21,780 bases of DNA, from positions 1-21,780 of the forward strand of contig CAYNEO010000059.1 of the NCBI GenBank assembly GCA_964396245.1. The letters run 5' to 3'. The notes beneath the pieces were generated by a model. That model worked only from the letters and a program-made list of their open reading frames with translations. It ran no database searches and had not been told where the DNA came from. Both the position numbers and the translations under genes were made by a program. This document shows positions 1-8,907 of the stretch, in pieces (within the stretch, counting starts at the first letter, position 1; each line of letters opens with the position of its first letter). The DNA is from CAYNEO01 sp964396245 (GTDB lineage: Bacteria > Zixibacteria > MSB-5A5 > GN15 > FEB-12).

Positions 1-1435
1 TGAATTCCTCGGCATGATCGGTTGTCACGATAATGATCGTGTTCGACATGAGACCAAGCGAATCTACCGCATTCAGGACCCTGCCCACCAACCTGTCGAC
101 AAAATGTGTCGAATTCAAGTAGTCGTTGAAGTAGTCTGTCGGATCGGTATCATCGGTCGCCAGTACAAGATTCTGATCAGCGGCCGGTAAGAAGAGCGAA
201 TCCTGTGGCGGATATAGAAACGGGGCGTGATTAGCCTTGTAGAATCCAAGGGCCATAAACGGATGGGACGATTCTTTTTGCTGCCTGAGAAAAGAGATCA
301 ACTGCGATGTCATATCGATGTCCCGGTCCGCCATGCCCTTGCCCGCGAACGATTCGTGAACCTCGATACCGCGAAAGACGGCGTCCTTGATCTTGTGCCG
401 CTTGAAATTCGATCTGGCGAATATCCCGAAGGAGTAGTCTTTCTCTTCGAGGGCGTCAATAAGGACAGGATTGTGAATGCGCGCATTATCGGCTTTGACT
501 GCCGACCAGTAGGTGGGGTGGAGACCGTAGAAAAAGCCGAACAAACCCGCGATGGTCGAGTTGCCCGAACAGAAATGATCGAGACAGACAGTCGATTTGC
601 GGGACAATTCCCAGGTATTCGGAGTGACTTCCGGCGTCATGGCATCGGTACGCCAGCTCTCAAACAAGAGGATCAATATATTCGGTGTATGGTCTCCGGG
701 ATTGTCACTGAACTGCAACTGCTTCAGGGGGTATGAAAGCGTTCTTGATTCATCGGCCGATGCCAACGACGGCGATTTTTCGTCTATGGGCAGCAGGTCA
801 CCATATTTCTGTGCGTTCCGGTGCGACGTCACCGGGTAGTAGACCGGAAGGTACGGTGTCAGCGACGTTATCTCGGCCACGTTTTTTTCGTACGCTACCA
901 GGTGAATCACCTGGCTGGCGGAAAAGGCCACTACAGTCAAAAGCGCGAAGCTCCACGCCAGGCCCTTACGGCCGGAAATCCTGCCGGCAAGCCTGAACAG
1001 AAGCAATTCGACCGCTATCAACCCCAGCAGGCACAGGAATACGGCCCAGAAAGTTGTGGGCGAGATGCCAAACGCCGACAGGTCGTTGACGATCCACTCC
1101 ATCCAGAATGGATCGATATGAATCTTCGTCACATGGTAGGTGAGGCCGTCGATAATGAGAAAGAACACCCCCAGTGTAATGACGCCGACAGCGGCGATAA
1201 CGGCAATCTTTCGCACATAGAAGAGCAGAAGATAGGCAAGGGTAACGACGAGCAGGATAATCAGGGCATAATATCCCACAGCCACTGTGAGGAAATACAA
1301 CCAAGTCATCGCCGAGAAATCGATACCTCTGAGACTGAACAGGAGGATGGCGACTATCAGCGGCACATTCAGCGCCAGCATGACTATCAGGCGGCGATAG
1401 CTCTGTATGATTTTCTTTCCCGACAGCAGGCCCAT
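1..1435 (-). CDS. YejM/PbgA-like inner-membrane sulfatase-fold protein (3' end cut by window edge)
   Basis: The gene runs off the left edge, so 478 residues are visible; E. coli YejM has 586. From ATG 1435 the protein shows about five hydrophobic segments (roughly residues 18-36, 47-72, 80-98, 124-142 and 155-175), then a periplasmic alkaline-phosphatase/sulfatase fold. Segments match YejM strongly: SGNSTIAGLFGFFYGLHPTYW-type text around 290-310 corresponds to the YejM SGNTT...GLFYG region, and the segment between membrane spans 3 and 4 (HID-PFW) also corresponds. YejM binds lipopolysaccharide and controls LpxC turnover in enterobacteria. Unlike YejM, this protein keeps the full LtaS/sulfatase-type metal set: E259 (FESWR), T294 (GNST) and D473-H474 (TTDHAEEF). 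The start was chosen as the only ATG after the in-frame stop at 1481-1483; its ribosome site (GGAAA) is weak. Family assignment is secure, exact function is inferred. Confidence 0.85.
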   Translation of the reverse strand, partial: MGLLSGKKIIQSYRRLIVMLALNVPLIVAILLFSLRGIDFSAMTWLYFLTVAVGYYALIILLVVTLAYLLLFYVRKIAVIAAVGVITLGVFFLIIDGLTYHVTKIHIDPFWMEWIVNDLSAFGISPTTFWAVFLCLLGLIAVELLLFRLAGRISGRKGLAWSFALLTVVAFSASQVIHLVAYEKNVAEITSLTPYLPVYYPVTSHRNAQKYGDLLPIDEKSPSLASADESRTLSYPLKQLQFSDNPGDHTPNILILLFESWRTDAMTPEVTPNTWELSRKSTVCLDHFCSGNSTIAGLFGFFYGLHPTYWSAVKADNARIHNPVLIDALEEKDYSFGIFARSNFKRHKIKDAVFRGIEVHESFAGKGMADRDIDMTSQLISFLRQQKESSHPFMALGFYKANHAPFLYPPQDSLFLPAADQNLVLATDDTDPTDYFNDYLNSTHFVDRLVGRVLNAVDSLGLMSNTIIIVTTDHAEEF

Positions 1436-1860
1436 TATCAGTTTTCCAGTAGGATATCCGGTAAGTTCGCGGTGCTTCGTTCACCACTCCAGGAACGCAC
1501 CATCCACATAAGTGTTTCGGGTTGCTATATAATCGGCGGGGCCGGCATCCTGTTAACCGGCCCCCGTCATAATTTCACCCGGAACCTATGGCTCCGGCAG
1601 AATATACGAATTTCCGGTTTGGTCGCACCAACATTTTCTGCAGCCGAAGCTGAAGCTCCGCTTCTGGTTACGATTGGATCCGTCTTTGTCTCTATTACGC
1701 TGAACACCTGTAATTTACTGTTCGATAATTTCTTGCGTGTGCCGCGGCGACCGGTAAAAATATCAATATTAACATGTCACGAGACATTGGCTCCGCATTC
1801 GAGGCCTGATAGCAGAAACCTTCCCCATACCAGGTGCATATCAGCAGGGTATGGAGTCGC
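1436..1860. repeat. 425-bp gap with an 8-bp inverted repeat at 1538-1564
   Basis: No coding frame in this gap is convincing on either strand. It contains a perfect 8-bp stem, GGGGCCGG (1538-1545) and CCGGCCCC (1557-1564), with an 11-nt loop. It lies about 100 nt upstream of the YejM-like start on the minus strand. No T-run follows the stem in either direction, so it is not a classical terminator; it could be a leader structure or an operator. The rest presumably carries the end of the barrel-gene transcript and the promoter of the YejM-like gene, but I cannot pick a clear -35/-10 pair. Confidence 0.3.
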
Positions 1861-2604
1861 TCAGAATGTCAGCGTTACACCGGCACCGAGGTAGTGCACG
1901 AGAGCGAAATTGTAAACTTCATCATTGTCGGCTCCCCCTTCGAGGATGCGGTAGCCCACGCGGAAACGCATCCAATCGGCGGGATCGGTATAGAGGGCGA
2001 GCAGGACATCCTCGGCACGCCCCTGTGGAGCGGCCAGTGCATCGCCTTGAAAGAGCAGACCGTAATTTGCGGCAAAAGACCAATCGAGGCCAAAGCGAAT
2101 GAGAGGGACAAATCCGGTGTTGGTCTTCTCGGATGACCGCTGGTCGCTTTCGATTTTTATGGCGGCGTCGCGGATTTTAGCCGTGAGTCCGAAGTCGAAT
2201 CGGAGACGCTCCGACTTGACGAAAGCATAGGTGTAAGACAATCGATAGGAATCGAATCGATAGCGTGTGTTCAGATACTCACCGGCCGGGAAACGCACGC
2301 CGTTGTAATCGACAGGACGGTTGACACTGCCGGATGACTCAATACGCAAGGGTGCGACAAGAGCGGACAGCCGGCTGCGTTCACCGAGATCCACAGTCGC
2401 CCGCACGCGTATGAATCCCGTTCCATCCGATTTCAGGTCATCGCTAAGTGAGATATCGGAGCCGGTATTGCCGGGGATCCGAACATCGTTGTAGCCGTTG
2501 TAGGCCACCCCGCTTTCAACATCAACAGACCAGTCCGCGCGCGTGGTTGCTTTCGTGAGCGTGAGGCAGATGGCGATGGTTATCAATCCCGTAGTTATCT
2601 TCAT
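1861..2604 (-). CDS. outer-membrane beta-barrel protein, unknown function
   Basis: A 247-residue protein with a Sec signal peptide (MKITTGLITIAICLTLTKA, probable cleavage after residue 22-23). Alternating polar/hydrophobic strands follow, rich in Y, R, D and G (for example RYRFDSYRLSYTYAF and WMRFRVGYRILEGG), typical of a transmembrane beta-barrel. It ends in ...GVTLTF; a C-terminal Phe is the recognition signal for the BAM complex. AGGA sits 7 nt before the ATG, supporting this start. It is not obviously PagL, LpxR or OmpW. Its position upstream of the YejM-like gene on the same strand suggests an envelope role, but the gap is too long to claim an operon. Confidence 0.7.
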   Translation of the reverse strand: MKITTGLITIAICLTLTKATTRADWSVDVESGVAYNGYNDVRIPGNTGSDISLSDDLKSDGTGFIRVRATVDLGERSRLSALVAPLRIESSGSVNRPVDYNGVRFPAGEYLNTRYRFDSYRLSYTYAFVKSERLRFDFGLTAKIRDAAIKIESDQRSSEKTNTGFVPLIRFGLDWSFAANYGLLFQGDALAAPQGRAEDVLLALYTDPADWMRFRVGYRILEGGADNDEVYNFALVHYLGAGVTLTF

Positions 2605-2773
2605 AAGCCGATCCTCTCCTGTTTCGGTCGTAATTATGTGCTCTTCAGATGGGATCCGAATTCCCGAATAAAAAACAAGAAGATTCCGGAATTGTTCACT
2701 CAGGATCGAGCTTTAGTGGCCGGTTCTTCCAAGAACCGGGTGTGGGACTGGGATACTGGTGACAAGAGAGAGA

Positions 2774-4168
2774 TTATGCCACGGAGTGGTCCGGTCGGGC
2801 ATGATTTGCGGAAACGGATTCCTCTCCGTATGGGGACAGCAGTTCGATGACCGCGGCCATATCCGGCGGCCGTTCGTCGGGGGCTTTCGCCAGCATTTGC
2901 AGGACGGCAAATTCTACGCCCTCCGGAATGTCAGGGAGAGTCTCGGAAAGCGGCGCGGGCGGCTCGACTATGTGGCGGGCGAGAACACTGGACGTATCAC
3001 CTTCGAAAGGCACTCTGCCGGTGAGGAGTTCGTACAATGTGATGCCCAGCGAATAGATATCCGTTCTCATGTCGACCGATCCGCCGCTGCATTGTTCCGG
3101 GCTCATGTACGGCGGCGAACCCAGCACCGAACCGACCTGCGTCAGTCCGCTCGATTGCGACAGCTTGGCGATGCCGAAATCGGAAATCTTGGGGACAAAC
3201 TCGCCCGTCAGGAGAATATTGGCCGGCTTGAGATCACGATGTACCACGCCCTGGCTGTGCGCATACGCCAATCCTTCGGCGACGGGCACGATGATCCTGA
3301 CAGCTCCACCAACCGACAGTCGACCTTCATCTTTGAGATAGGAGCCGAGATCACCGCCGCCTACGAATTCGAGAGCCATCCAGAGCTTCGCGCCGCCCTC
3401 GATCAGGTCGTAGACCTGCACCACATTCGGGTGGGTCAGGCGGGCGAGCGCTTTCGCCTCCTGCCGAAACCGGGTAGCATACTCTTCATCTCCGGAAAAG
3501 ACTATCGAAAGCTGTTTGATCGCCACCTTCCGGTCGAGCACCGTGTCCCGGGCTTCGTACACAACACCCATAGCGCCTTTGCCAAGTTCAGGCCCCAGTA
3601 TGTATCGTCCGGACGGCCCGACAGTCGGTCTGGAGGAATCGCCCCGCGCGATCGGCTGAGACGTTCGATCGAGAGCATAGCCGCTTGTCAGTACAGTCGA
3701 TGAATCTATCTGCGTTTGGCGTCCGGAATCATCCGCACGACCGATATTGTCGGCTGTCGGACGGTTTCCACGATCATTAGCTCGGTCCAATGCCTCCGGT
3801 ATGTGAAACCAGAGAAGCAACAGTGACGACACTATGGACGCAATCCAGAGTATTGTCATGACAAGCGTGTCTGCAATACCCTTCAATGGATTTGCCTCTT
3901 GCGTTTTTATCAGCCCAAAAACCTTCTTTGCCGTTTCGGGAGGAAAGAGCCAACTCGTGAGAAGATCGACAAGACCCGGTGCGATGAATATGAGGAATAT
4001 CAGTGAGAGGCCTGACGTTATCTGCGCCCGCCGAGCCGTTGCAAGTATATACCCCGCCGTTGCCGGCTTGCGCACGGCAATCCGTGCGCAGGGTAGTATT
4101 TCACCTGCCTCAACGGCAAGTTGCCGTATGGATACAATCAGCGGACGTACGAACTCTCGGAGACTCAT
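2774..4168 (-). CDS. Hanks-type Ser/Thr protein kinase with N-terminal membrane hairpin
   Basis: 464 residues. Two hydrophobic spans lie near the N-terminus (about 51-73 and 101-121), then a polar linker (125-185), then a complete kinase domain (about 188-450). Kinase motifs: glycine loop LGKGAMGVVYEA (195-206), VAIK with K218, HRDLKPAN with catalytic D312, DFG 330-332, and SPPYMSPEQ in the activation segment. All catalytic residues are present, so it should be active. Most bacterial receptor kinases place the kinase first and the membrane span after it; here the order is reversed and no large sensor domain is visible. It starts 34 nt after the stop of the upstream barrel gene, so the two are probably co-transcribed. 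The ligand and targets cannot be read from the sequence. Confidence 0.88.
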   Translation of the reverse strand: MSLREFVRPLIVSIRQLAVEAGEILPCARIAVRKPATAGYILATARRAQITSGLSLIFLIFIAPGLVDLLTSWLFPPETAKKVFGLIKTQEANPLKGIADTLVMTILWIASIVSSLLLLWFHIPEALDRANDRGNRPTADNIGRADDSGRQTQIDSSTVLTSGYALDRTSQPIARGDSSRPTVGPSGRYILGPELGKGAMGVVYEARDTVLDRKVAIKQLSIVFSGDEEYATRFRQEAKALARLTHPNVVQVYDLIEGGAKLWMALEFVGGGDLGSYLKDEGRLSVGGAVRIIVPVAEGLAYAHSQGVVHRDLKPANILLTGEFVPKISDFGIAKLSQSSGLTQVGSVLGSPPYMSPEQCSGGSVDMRTDIYSLGITLYELLTGRVPFEGDTSSVLARHIVEPPAPLSETLPDIPEGVEFAVLQMLAKAPDERPPDMAAVIELLSPYGEESVSANHARPDHSVA

Positions 4169-4202
4169 TCAGACCGGCGCCCTTTTTTGCAGAGTTGAGA
4201 AA

Positions 4203-4685
4203 TCATATTCCGAACAGTATCCCAAACGTTGCTTTGAAGTCGGGAATATCGCCGAACCCGAATCGCGTTTCCACGTTGTAGCGGTTGCTGCCTTTCATCG
4301 GGATACTGAGGCCCGCCACGAGACTGAGTCCGACTTCGGTATGGTTTCCTCCTCCGGCTGAATAGAAGAAGACGGTAGGGCCGGCGGATCCATAAAACCG
4401 CAGTCCGGTTTCCGGAAGATTGAACAGGTAGAGCCTGAAATCTGAATTCAGGGCGGTGGTGGTATTGTCGGTGAATTCGAAATCGACGCTCGGGGCGAAT
4501 CGAAATTCTCCGAAGACGCGGCCGAGTTCGGCTTCTGCGCCGATGACCAGATCATCGGAATCGAAATCCAGGCCGGCCCGGGGGCCTATCGCCATGTCGG
4601 CGCGGGCATTAAGCGGGATAGCCACGATCATCGCGGCAAGTCCTGCCGCAAGCACGAACGCGGCAGGCGATATCTTTCTTGTCAT
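4203..4685 (-). CDS. small outer-membrane beta-barrel protein (OmpA/OmpW-like size)
   Basis: 160 residues. A signal peptide (MTRKISPAAFVLAAGLAAMI..., cleavage near ARA-DMA at about residue 29) is followed by roughly eight amphipathic strands (for example GEFRFAPSVDFEF, FRLYLFNL and LRFYGSAGPTVFFY), consistent with an eight-stranded barrel. The last strand ends FGILFGI rather than in a terminal Phe. AAGGGG lies 8 nt upstream of the ATG. It is the first gene before the membrane kinase, 34 nt apart on the same strand. A shared role, with the barrel as effector or partner of the kinase, is possible but only inferred from spacing. Confidence 0.7.
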   Translation of the reverse strand: MTRKISPAAFVLAAGLAAMIVAIPLNARADMAIGPRAGLDFDSDDLVIGAEAELGRVFGEFRFAPSVDFEFTDNTTTALNSDFRLYLFNLPETGLRFYGSAGPTVFFYSAGGGNHTEVGLSLVAGLSIPMKGSNRYNVETRFGFGDIPDFKATFGILFGI

Positions 4686-4938
4686 AACCTGACCCCTTTC
4701 GTCAAAAACGGTGTTGCTCCCCGCCGGATTGTCAGCCCCCGCGACACAGTCTCTCCATCAGGTAAGGAGGGCCTATGTCTATATAATCGGATGCAGGCGT
4801 GAAGACTTGATGCCGAATCCCCGTGTCTGGCGGGGCGTCAGAAAGCTCCGTATCTTGCTAAACGGCAGGGACTTCTTGCCTCGTGCGATCGGTTATGACT
4901 ACGCCGGCGGCAACGACATCTCCCTGCCGCTGCTCGGA

Positions 4939-7617
4939 TTACTTCCCTCTGAACTCCTCGGCCCAGTTTTCGACAACGACAATTTCACCCGGGTCGGACT
5001 CTGTGAGCCTGCCATTGACTAAGAAGCTCTGGCCGTCTGCAGAAACATCATAAGGAATGTTGATATTACCAGGGTACTGAAATTGAGCTTTGAACAATTC
5101 CACCGGGATTTCCGCCTGGAAATCGTCACCCGTGCTGACCTTGACAGCCATGACCTGGAAATCATAAGTCAGGTAGAAGAGTTCGGTACCGTCCTGATTC
5201 CACCTCGGATTCTCGGCATGCTCAGTCGAGATCTGCCACTTACCACCGGTGCCGTCGAGCTTCCTGACATAGACTTCACGGCGGCCAGATTCACGACTCA
5301 CGTAGGCCACGTATTTGCCGTCAGGAGAAACCCGGGCCATTGCCTCAAAAAACGGGCTGTTGGCCAGCATGCTCACCCGGTTGCTGTCTTTGAGAGACAA
5401 AACGCCTATGTCGGCAGTGCTGTTGTCTTCACGAAAGAGAAGTCTGGTTCCATCCCGTGTAAAGTCATTCGGGACAGCGTTGCTGCTGTCGCTGGCATAC
5501 ACCAATTCAGCGTCGCCAAGACCGTTGGCATCCTTTCGATAGATGGCGAAAAATCGGCCTTCGCGGTTGGAAGTGAAATATACTTTCTTGCTGTCCGGAG
5601 ACCAGACCGGCTTGGTGTCCGAAGCCGGATCAAAGGTCAATCTGGTGGGCACGTTACGTCTGAGATCGTAGACCCAGATATCCATGGCATTTGCACCCTC
5701 TTCGACAGCCGAGTAGGCCACCATCGAACCATCCGGCGAGAGATCAACATCAAAGTACCGTCCCAGCTGACTGATCGTTCTGATCTTCTCACCGGTTCGG
5801 TCAACAAAGCCCAATTCGCTCAGGGATGACTGGTTGTTGGTCTGGTACAGCAGTGTCCCCGTGTTGGAAACGCTGAACGCATACGTGTTTGCGGCGGTGC
5901 CGATTCGCATGGCAATCGGTTTTGGCTCGCCGGTCACCTGAAGTTTGTCCGCGTCGAAAGGGAGCCCCATGAGATTATCCTGCTCCACGAACAGAATGTA
6001 CCCTTCGTTGCTGTACTCGACACGGTCAACATTATGACTCAATTCATAAAGCGTAACGGAACTGGTTGAGTCCACCGACCCGAGTTTTATCCTGTCTGTT
6101 ACACTGTTCCGGTCGCTGCCCTGACGTACGGACGCCGTGAAAATGAAATGTTTGCCGTCGGGCAAAAACCAGGGCCAGGCATACGAGAGCTCGCCGTCAG
6201 CCGTATCCACCAGCGATGCAGGTCGCGCCAGACCGCCGCCCGCCGGAACGATTTTCATCGTGTCATTCGCGTTGCCGTCGAATATGATCAGGTCAGAGAC
6301 GCTCCAGCTGCCGTCGGACCCGGTTGGCCCCTGGCAGACAAGTTGCGCCTGACCACCGGTTATTGGAATTCGTTTCAGTTGATCTCCCACGAAAAAGGCC
6401 ACGTTCCTGCCGTCGGGAGACCAAAAGAATCGGCGGGCATCTTCCGTGTTCAAAAGGGGGTAGGCCTCAAGAGAATTGACTGGCCGCACCCAGATACGGT
6501 TGGTGCCGGAGGAATCATCGGCATGAAAGGCGACGGAACCGCCGTCGGGTGAAATACGCGGCCAGAATATGTTTGATAGCCCCTGTTTAATATTTACCGC
6601 ATATCGGGCGACCGGCATCTCCGGGGCCGGCCTGGTCTTCTCGGCGTATAGCAGGTAAGCAAGAACCAGCGTACTTATTATCGTTACCGCACCGACCAGA
6701 CGGGCGAGATCGAATTTGAATTTCCTGCGAGCGGCTACCAGAGCAGGCAGGCCAACCTGCGAACCTGCCTGAGAAATCCAGCGCAACTCATCGGACAGAT
6801 CGGACGCTGATTGCCACCGATGGCGTGGATCTTTAGACAGACACTTCTTTACCAGTCGCTCAAACAATGGCGGTGTTTCCGGCATGATTACCGAGATTGA
6901 AACCGGGTCCCGCTCAATTATGGCCGCTATCAGAGTTGCGCTCGAACTTCCCTCGAACGCCCGCTTCCCGGTCGACATCTCATACATGATTGCCCCGAAA
7001 GCGAAGATATCGGAGCGGACGTCAGCCGGTTTTCCCTCGAGCTGTTCGGGTGACATATATTGCATGGTACCGAGGATGGTATTGGCGCCGGTCAGGGGAG
7101 TTGTCTGGGTAATATCTGCCCTTCGCTGTCCGCTCTCATCGGCCTGAATCTTGGCCAGGCCGAAATCAAGAAGTTTGATTCCGTCCCGGGTCAGCATGAT
7201 ATTTCCGGGCTTAAGGTCGCGGTGTATCAGCCCCTGGTGATGGGCGGCGTCGAGTCCACTCGCGATCTGAATCGAGATCTGGAGCATTTCATCGTACGGG
7301 ATTGGGCCCCTCGATAATCTTTCTGAGAGTGTCTCTCCCTCGAGGTACTCCATGACAAGGTAGCCGACTCCGTTTTCCTCGCCGATGTCGTAGAGGGTGC
7401 AGATATGGGCGTGGCTCAAACTGGAGATGGCCCTCGCTTCACGGTCGAACCTCTCCTTGAATTGCGCGTTATCGGCGATGTGAGCCGGCAGCGTCTTTAC
7501 GGCAACCGTACGTTCCAGGCGTGTATCGGTCGCCTTGTAAACCTCACCCATTCCGCCGGCGCCTGCCGGTTCGATAATTTCATAAGGCCCCAGCTTCTGC
7601 CCGATTTCGAGACTCAT
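4939..7617 (-). CDS. Ser/Thr protein kinase with C-terminal TolB/PD40 beta-propeller
   Basis: 892 residues from ATG 7617. I prefer this start over a longer frame to 7698 because AAAGGA lies 7 nt upstream and MSLEIGQKLGPYEI is the usual N-terminus of this kinase group. Kinase domain, about 10-275: GAGGMGEVYKA loop, K41, HRDLKPGN with D134, DFG 151-153 and MQYMSPEQ. A single membrane span lies at about 305-324. The remaining 560 residues are repeated WD40-like/PD40 blades (for example SPDGGSVAF, SPDGRNVAFF, WSPDSKKVYFTSNR and SPDGKYVAYVSRESG), predicted to lie outside the membrane and act as a sensor or binding platform. This layout is common in Acidobacteria, Zixibacteria and related phyla. 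The substrate is unknown. Confidence 0.92.
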   Translation of the reverse strand: MSLEIGQKLGPYEIIEPAGAGGMGEVYKATDTRLERTVAVKTLPAHIADNAQFKERFDREARAISSLSHAHICTLYDIGEENGVGYLVMEYLEGETLSERLSRGPIPYDEMLQISIQIASGLDAAHHQGLIHRDLKPGNIMLTRDGIKLLDFGLAKIQADESGQRRADITQTTPLTGANTILGTMQYMSPEQLEGKPADVRSDIFAFGAIMYEMSTGKRAFEGSSSATLIAAIIERDPVSISVIMPETPPLFERLVKKCLSKDPRHRWQSASDLSDELRWISQAGSQVGLPALVAARRKFKFDLARLVGAVTIISTLVLAYLLYAEKTRPAPEMPVARYAVNIKQGLSNIFWPRISPDGGSVAFHADDSSGTNRIWVRPVNSLEAYPLLNTEDARRFFWSPDGRNVAFFVGDQLKRIPITGGQAQLVCQGPTGSDGSWSVSDLIIFDGNANDTMKIVPAGGGLARPASLVDTADGELSYAWPWFLPDGKHFIFTASVRQGSDRNSVTDRIKLGSVDSTSSVTLYELSHNVDRVEYSNEGYILFVEQDNLMGLPFDADKLQVTGEPKPIAMRIGTAANTYAFSVSNTGTLLYQTNNQSSLSELGFVDRTGEKIRTISQLGRYFDVDLSPDGSMVAYSAVEEGANAMDIWVYDLRRNVPTRLTFDPASDTKPVWSPDSKKVYFTSNREGRFFAIYRKDANGLGDAELVYASDSSNAVPNDFTRDGTRLLFREDNSTADIGVLSLKDSNRVSMLANSPFFEAMARVSPDGKYVAYVSRESGRREVYVRKLDGTGGKWQISTEHAENPRWNQDGTELFYLTYDFQVMAVKVSTGDDFQAEIPVELFKAQFQYPGNINIPYDVSADGQSFLVNGRLTESDPGEIVVVENWAEEFRGK

Positions 7618-7734
7618 ATACAGTCCTTTTGTATTCGTTGCGGTGATTGGGTACGGAGGCCAGTTACCTCCGTCGACCGGCCCGATCCCTGCTTTCACTC
7701 ATACCGGGCCCGTGACAGCGACGGTAATATAGCC

Positions 7735-7751
7735 CAAAATAGTCTATTTTG
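7735..7751. promoter_or_regulatory. 17-bp palindrome overlapping a candidate promoter of the kinase-PD40 gene
   Basis: CAAAATAGTCTATTTTG is a perfect 8-bp dyad around one central base. On the minus strand a -10-like TATATT lies at 7731-7726, so the dyad fills the spacer and touches the -35 position (ATGCAA at 7754-7749, a poor -35). That placement suits a repressor or activator site for the gene starting at 7617. The rest of the 7618-7970 gap holds only the terminator of the gene upstream. No regulator family can be assigned. Confidence 0.35.
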
Positions 7752-7900
7752 CATTAATTATTTTCGACTTATTGCGGCTGAATTCATGTTGGTTGACCAG
7801 AGCGAATCGGGCGCAGGAGAGAGTCCCCCTGCCTCTCGAGAACGGTTCCAGAGTGAGAGTTGAAAGAGCCACGATACTTACTTCCGGGCTTTCATTACCC

Positions 7901-7937
7901 GAAAAAAATATGCCGGGACCTCTGTCAGTCCCGGCAT
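7901..7937 (-). terminator. rho-independent terminator of the fasciclin lipoprotein gene
   Basis: A perfect 10-bp stem pairs ATGCCGGGAC (7910-7919) with GTCCCGGCAT (7928-7937) around an 8-nt loop. On the minus strand it is followed by a run of seven T (7908-7902). It sits 34 nt after the stop codon of the FAS1 gene. Confidence 0.9.
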
Positions 7938-7970
7938 GATGTACAATAGGGATAGTATGTACTGAGTCTC

Positions 7971-8558
7971 TTACGGAATCAAAACCTTGTCGATTACGTG
8001 GACTACGCCGTTCTTGGCAAGGATATCAGTTGCTACGACATTGGCGTCGTTGACCATCACGCCACCGTCGTTCACCATAATGCTGACGGTACCGCCGTTC
8101 AGCATCGTTGCCTCGGTAAGGTTCACGACATCGGCAGCCATGACTTCACCTTCCACAACATGGTAAAGCAGGATATTGGTGAGAGCTTCCGGATCCTGCA
8201 GGAGAGCCTCGAGAGTACCTTCCGGCAGAGCCTCGAAGGCCTCATTGGTCGGTGCAAAAACAGTGAACGGGCCATCGGTGTTCAGGGTCTTGTTCAGGCC
8301 CACAGCCTCGATGGCGGTTGCCAGGATGCTCAGGCCGGACTTGTTAGCCAGACCGTAGATCGGCGGCCCGGTCCGTTTTTCCTTCATGGAATTCATATCA
8401 GAATTCGAATTCGACAGGCTGGCGTTGGGAGTCGCTACCTTGCTCGCCGTCATATCACTTGCAGTGGGATTGCTGTTATTGGAGTCGCTGCATCCAACAA
8501 CGCCGATGGCGAATACCGCCACCAGAGCCAGCATCAGTTTTGAAAAGTTCTTAGTCAT
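7971..8558 (-). CDS. fasciclin (FAS1) domain lipoprotein
   Basis: 195 residues. The N-terminus is a lipoprotein signal with lipobox VVGC (C23). A Ser/Asn-rich linker (24-60) follows, then one FAS1 domain (about 66-195) with both family boxes: TVFAPTNEAFEALPEG and the YH motif NILLYHVVEGEV, ending in VVHVIDKVLIP. FAS1 domains act in adhesion or surface assembly; secreted single-FAS1 proteins are widespread and their ligands are mostly unknown. The lipobox indicates a lipid anchor after processing by signal peptidase II. AAGGAG lies 7 nt before the ATG, and a strong terminator follows, so it is probably transcribed alone. Confidence 0.92.
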   Translation of the reverse strand: MTKNFSKLMLALVAVFAIGVVGCSDSNNSNPTASDMTASKVATPNASLSNSNSDMNSMKEKRTGPPIYGLANKSGLSILATAIEAVGLNKTLNTDGPFTVFAPTNEAFEALPEGTLEALLQDPEALTNILLYHVVEGEVMAADVVNLTEATMLNGGTVSIMVNDGGVMVNDANVVATDILAKNGVVHVIDKVLIP

Positions 8559-8760
8559 TGTCTAACTCCTTCTCAGGTATTCCTTATTCGGGTTACATTA
8601 TCGCTTATTTGCGGTTATTTGTTTCCGGTTCGTTTCGGTTGTTCCTCTTGCTTGATAGTCATTGAACAAAGATATGTCTATCAAATGTTCCTTATTTGTC
8701 TAATAACTGTATATTTTTTTTATTTTAGGGATATTCATCCGCAGCTGGCTATTAATGAGG

Positions 8761-8805
8761 GGTGGCTGAAATGTGAGGGAGAGCGTCAGCCACCTAACTT
8801 TTTTT
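8761..8805 (+). terminator. orphan plus-strand intrinsic terminator
   Basis: GGTGGCTGA (8761-8769) pairs perfectly with TCAGCCACC (8786-8794), and TAAC plus seven T (8799-8805) follows on the plus strand. The minus-strand side has no T-run. No convincing plus-strand protein gene precedes it, so it may end a small untranslated RNA transcribed from the A+T-rich stretch at about 8640-8760. The rest of the 8559-8907 gap must hold the promoter of the FAS1 gene; I cannot place it confidently. Confidence 0.6.
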
Positions 8806-8907
8806 GAGATAAGTGCTTACGATATCAGGGGGCCGAATTCTCGTGATATTGAGGCGCGGGCCCGTGAGAAGTGATACCGCGCCATCTGAATCTCGATGGC
8901 TGTTCGG

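Noticed and set aside
966..1487. 173-codon minus-strand frame beginning upstream of the YejM-like start
   Set aside because: Out of frame with the YejM-like product, rich in Cys, Arg and Ser, with no domain; a frame shadow.
821..1894. 357-codon plus-strand open frame
   Set aside because: It is the antisense shadow of the YejM-like gene, whose minus-strand product matches a known family along its whole length.
8619..8807. 62-codon plus-strand open frame
   Set aside because: A+T-rich, no ribosome site, composition unlike a protein, and it ends inside the T-run of the terminator hairpin.
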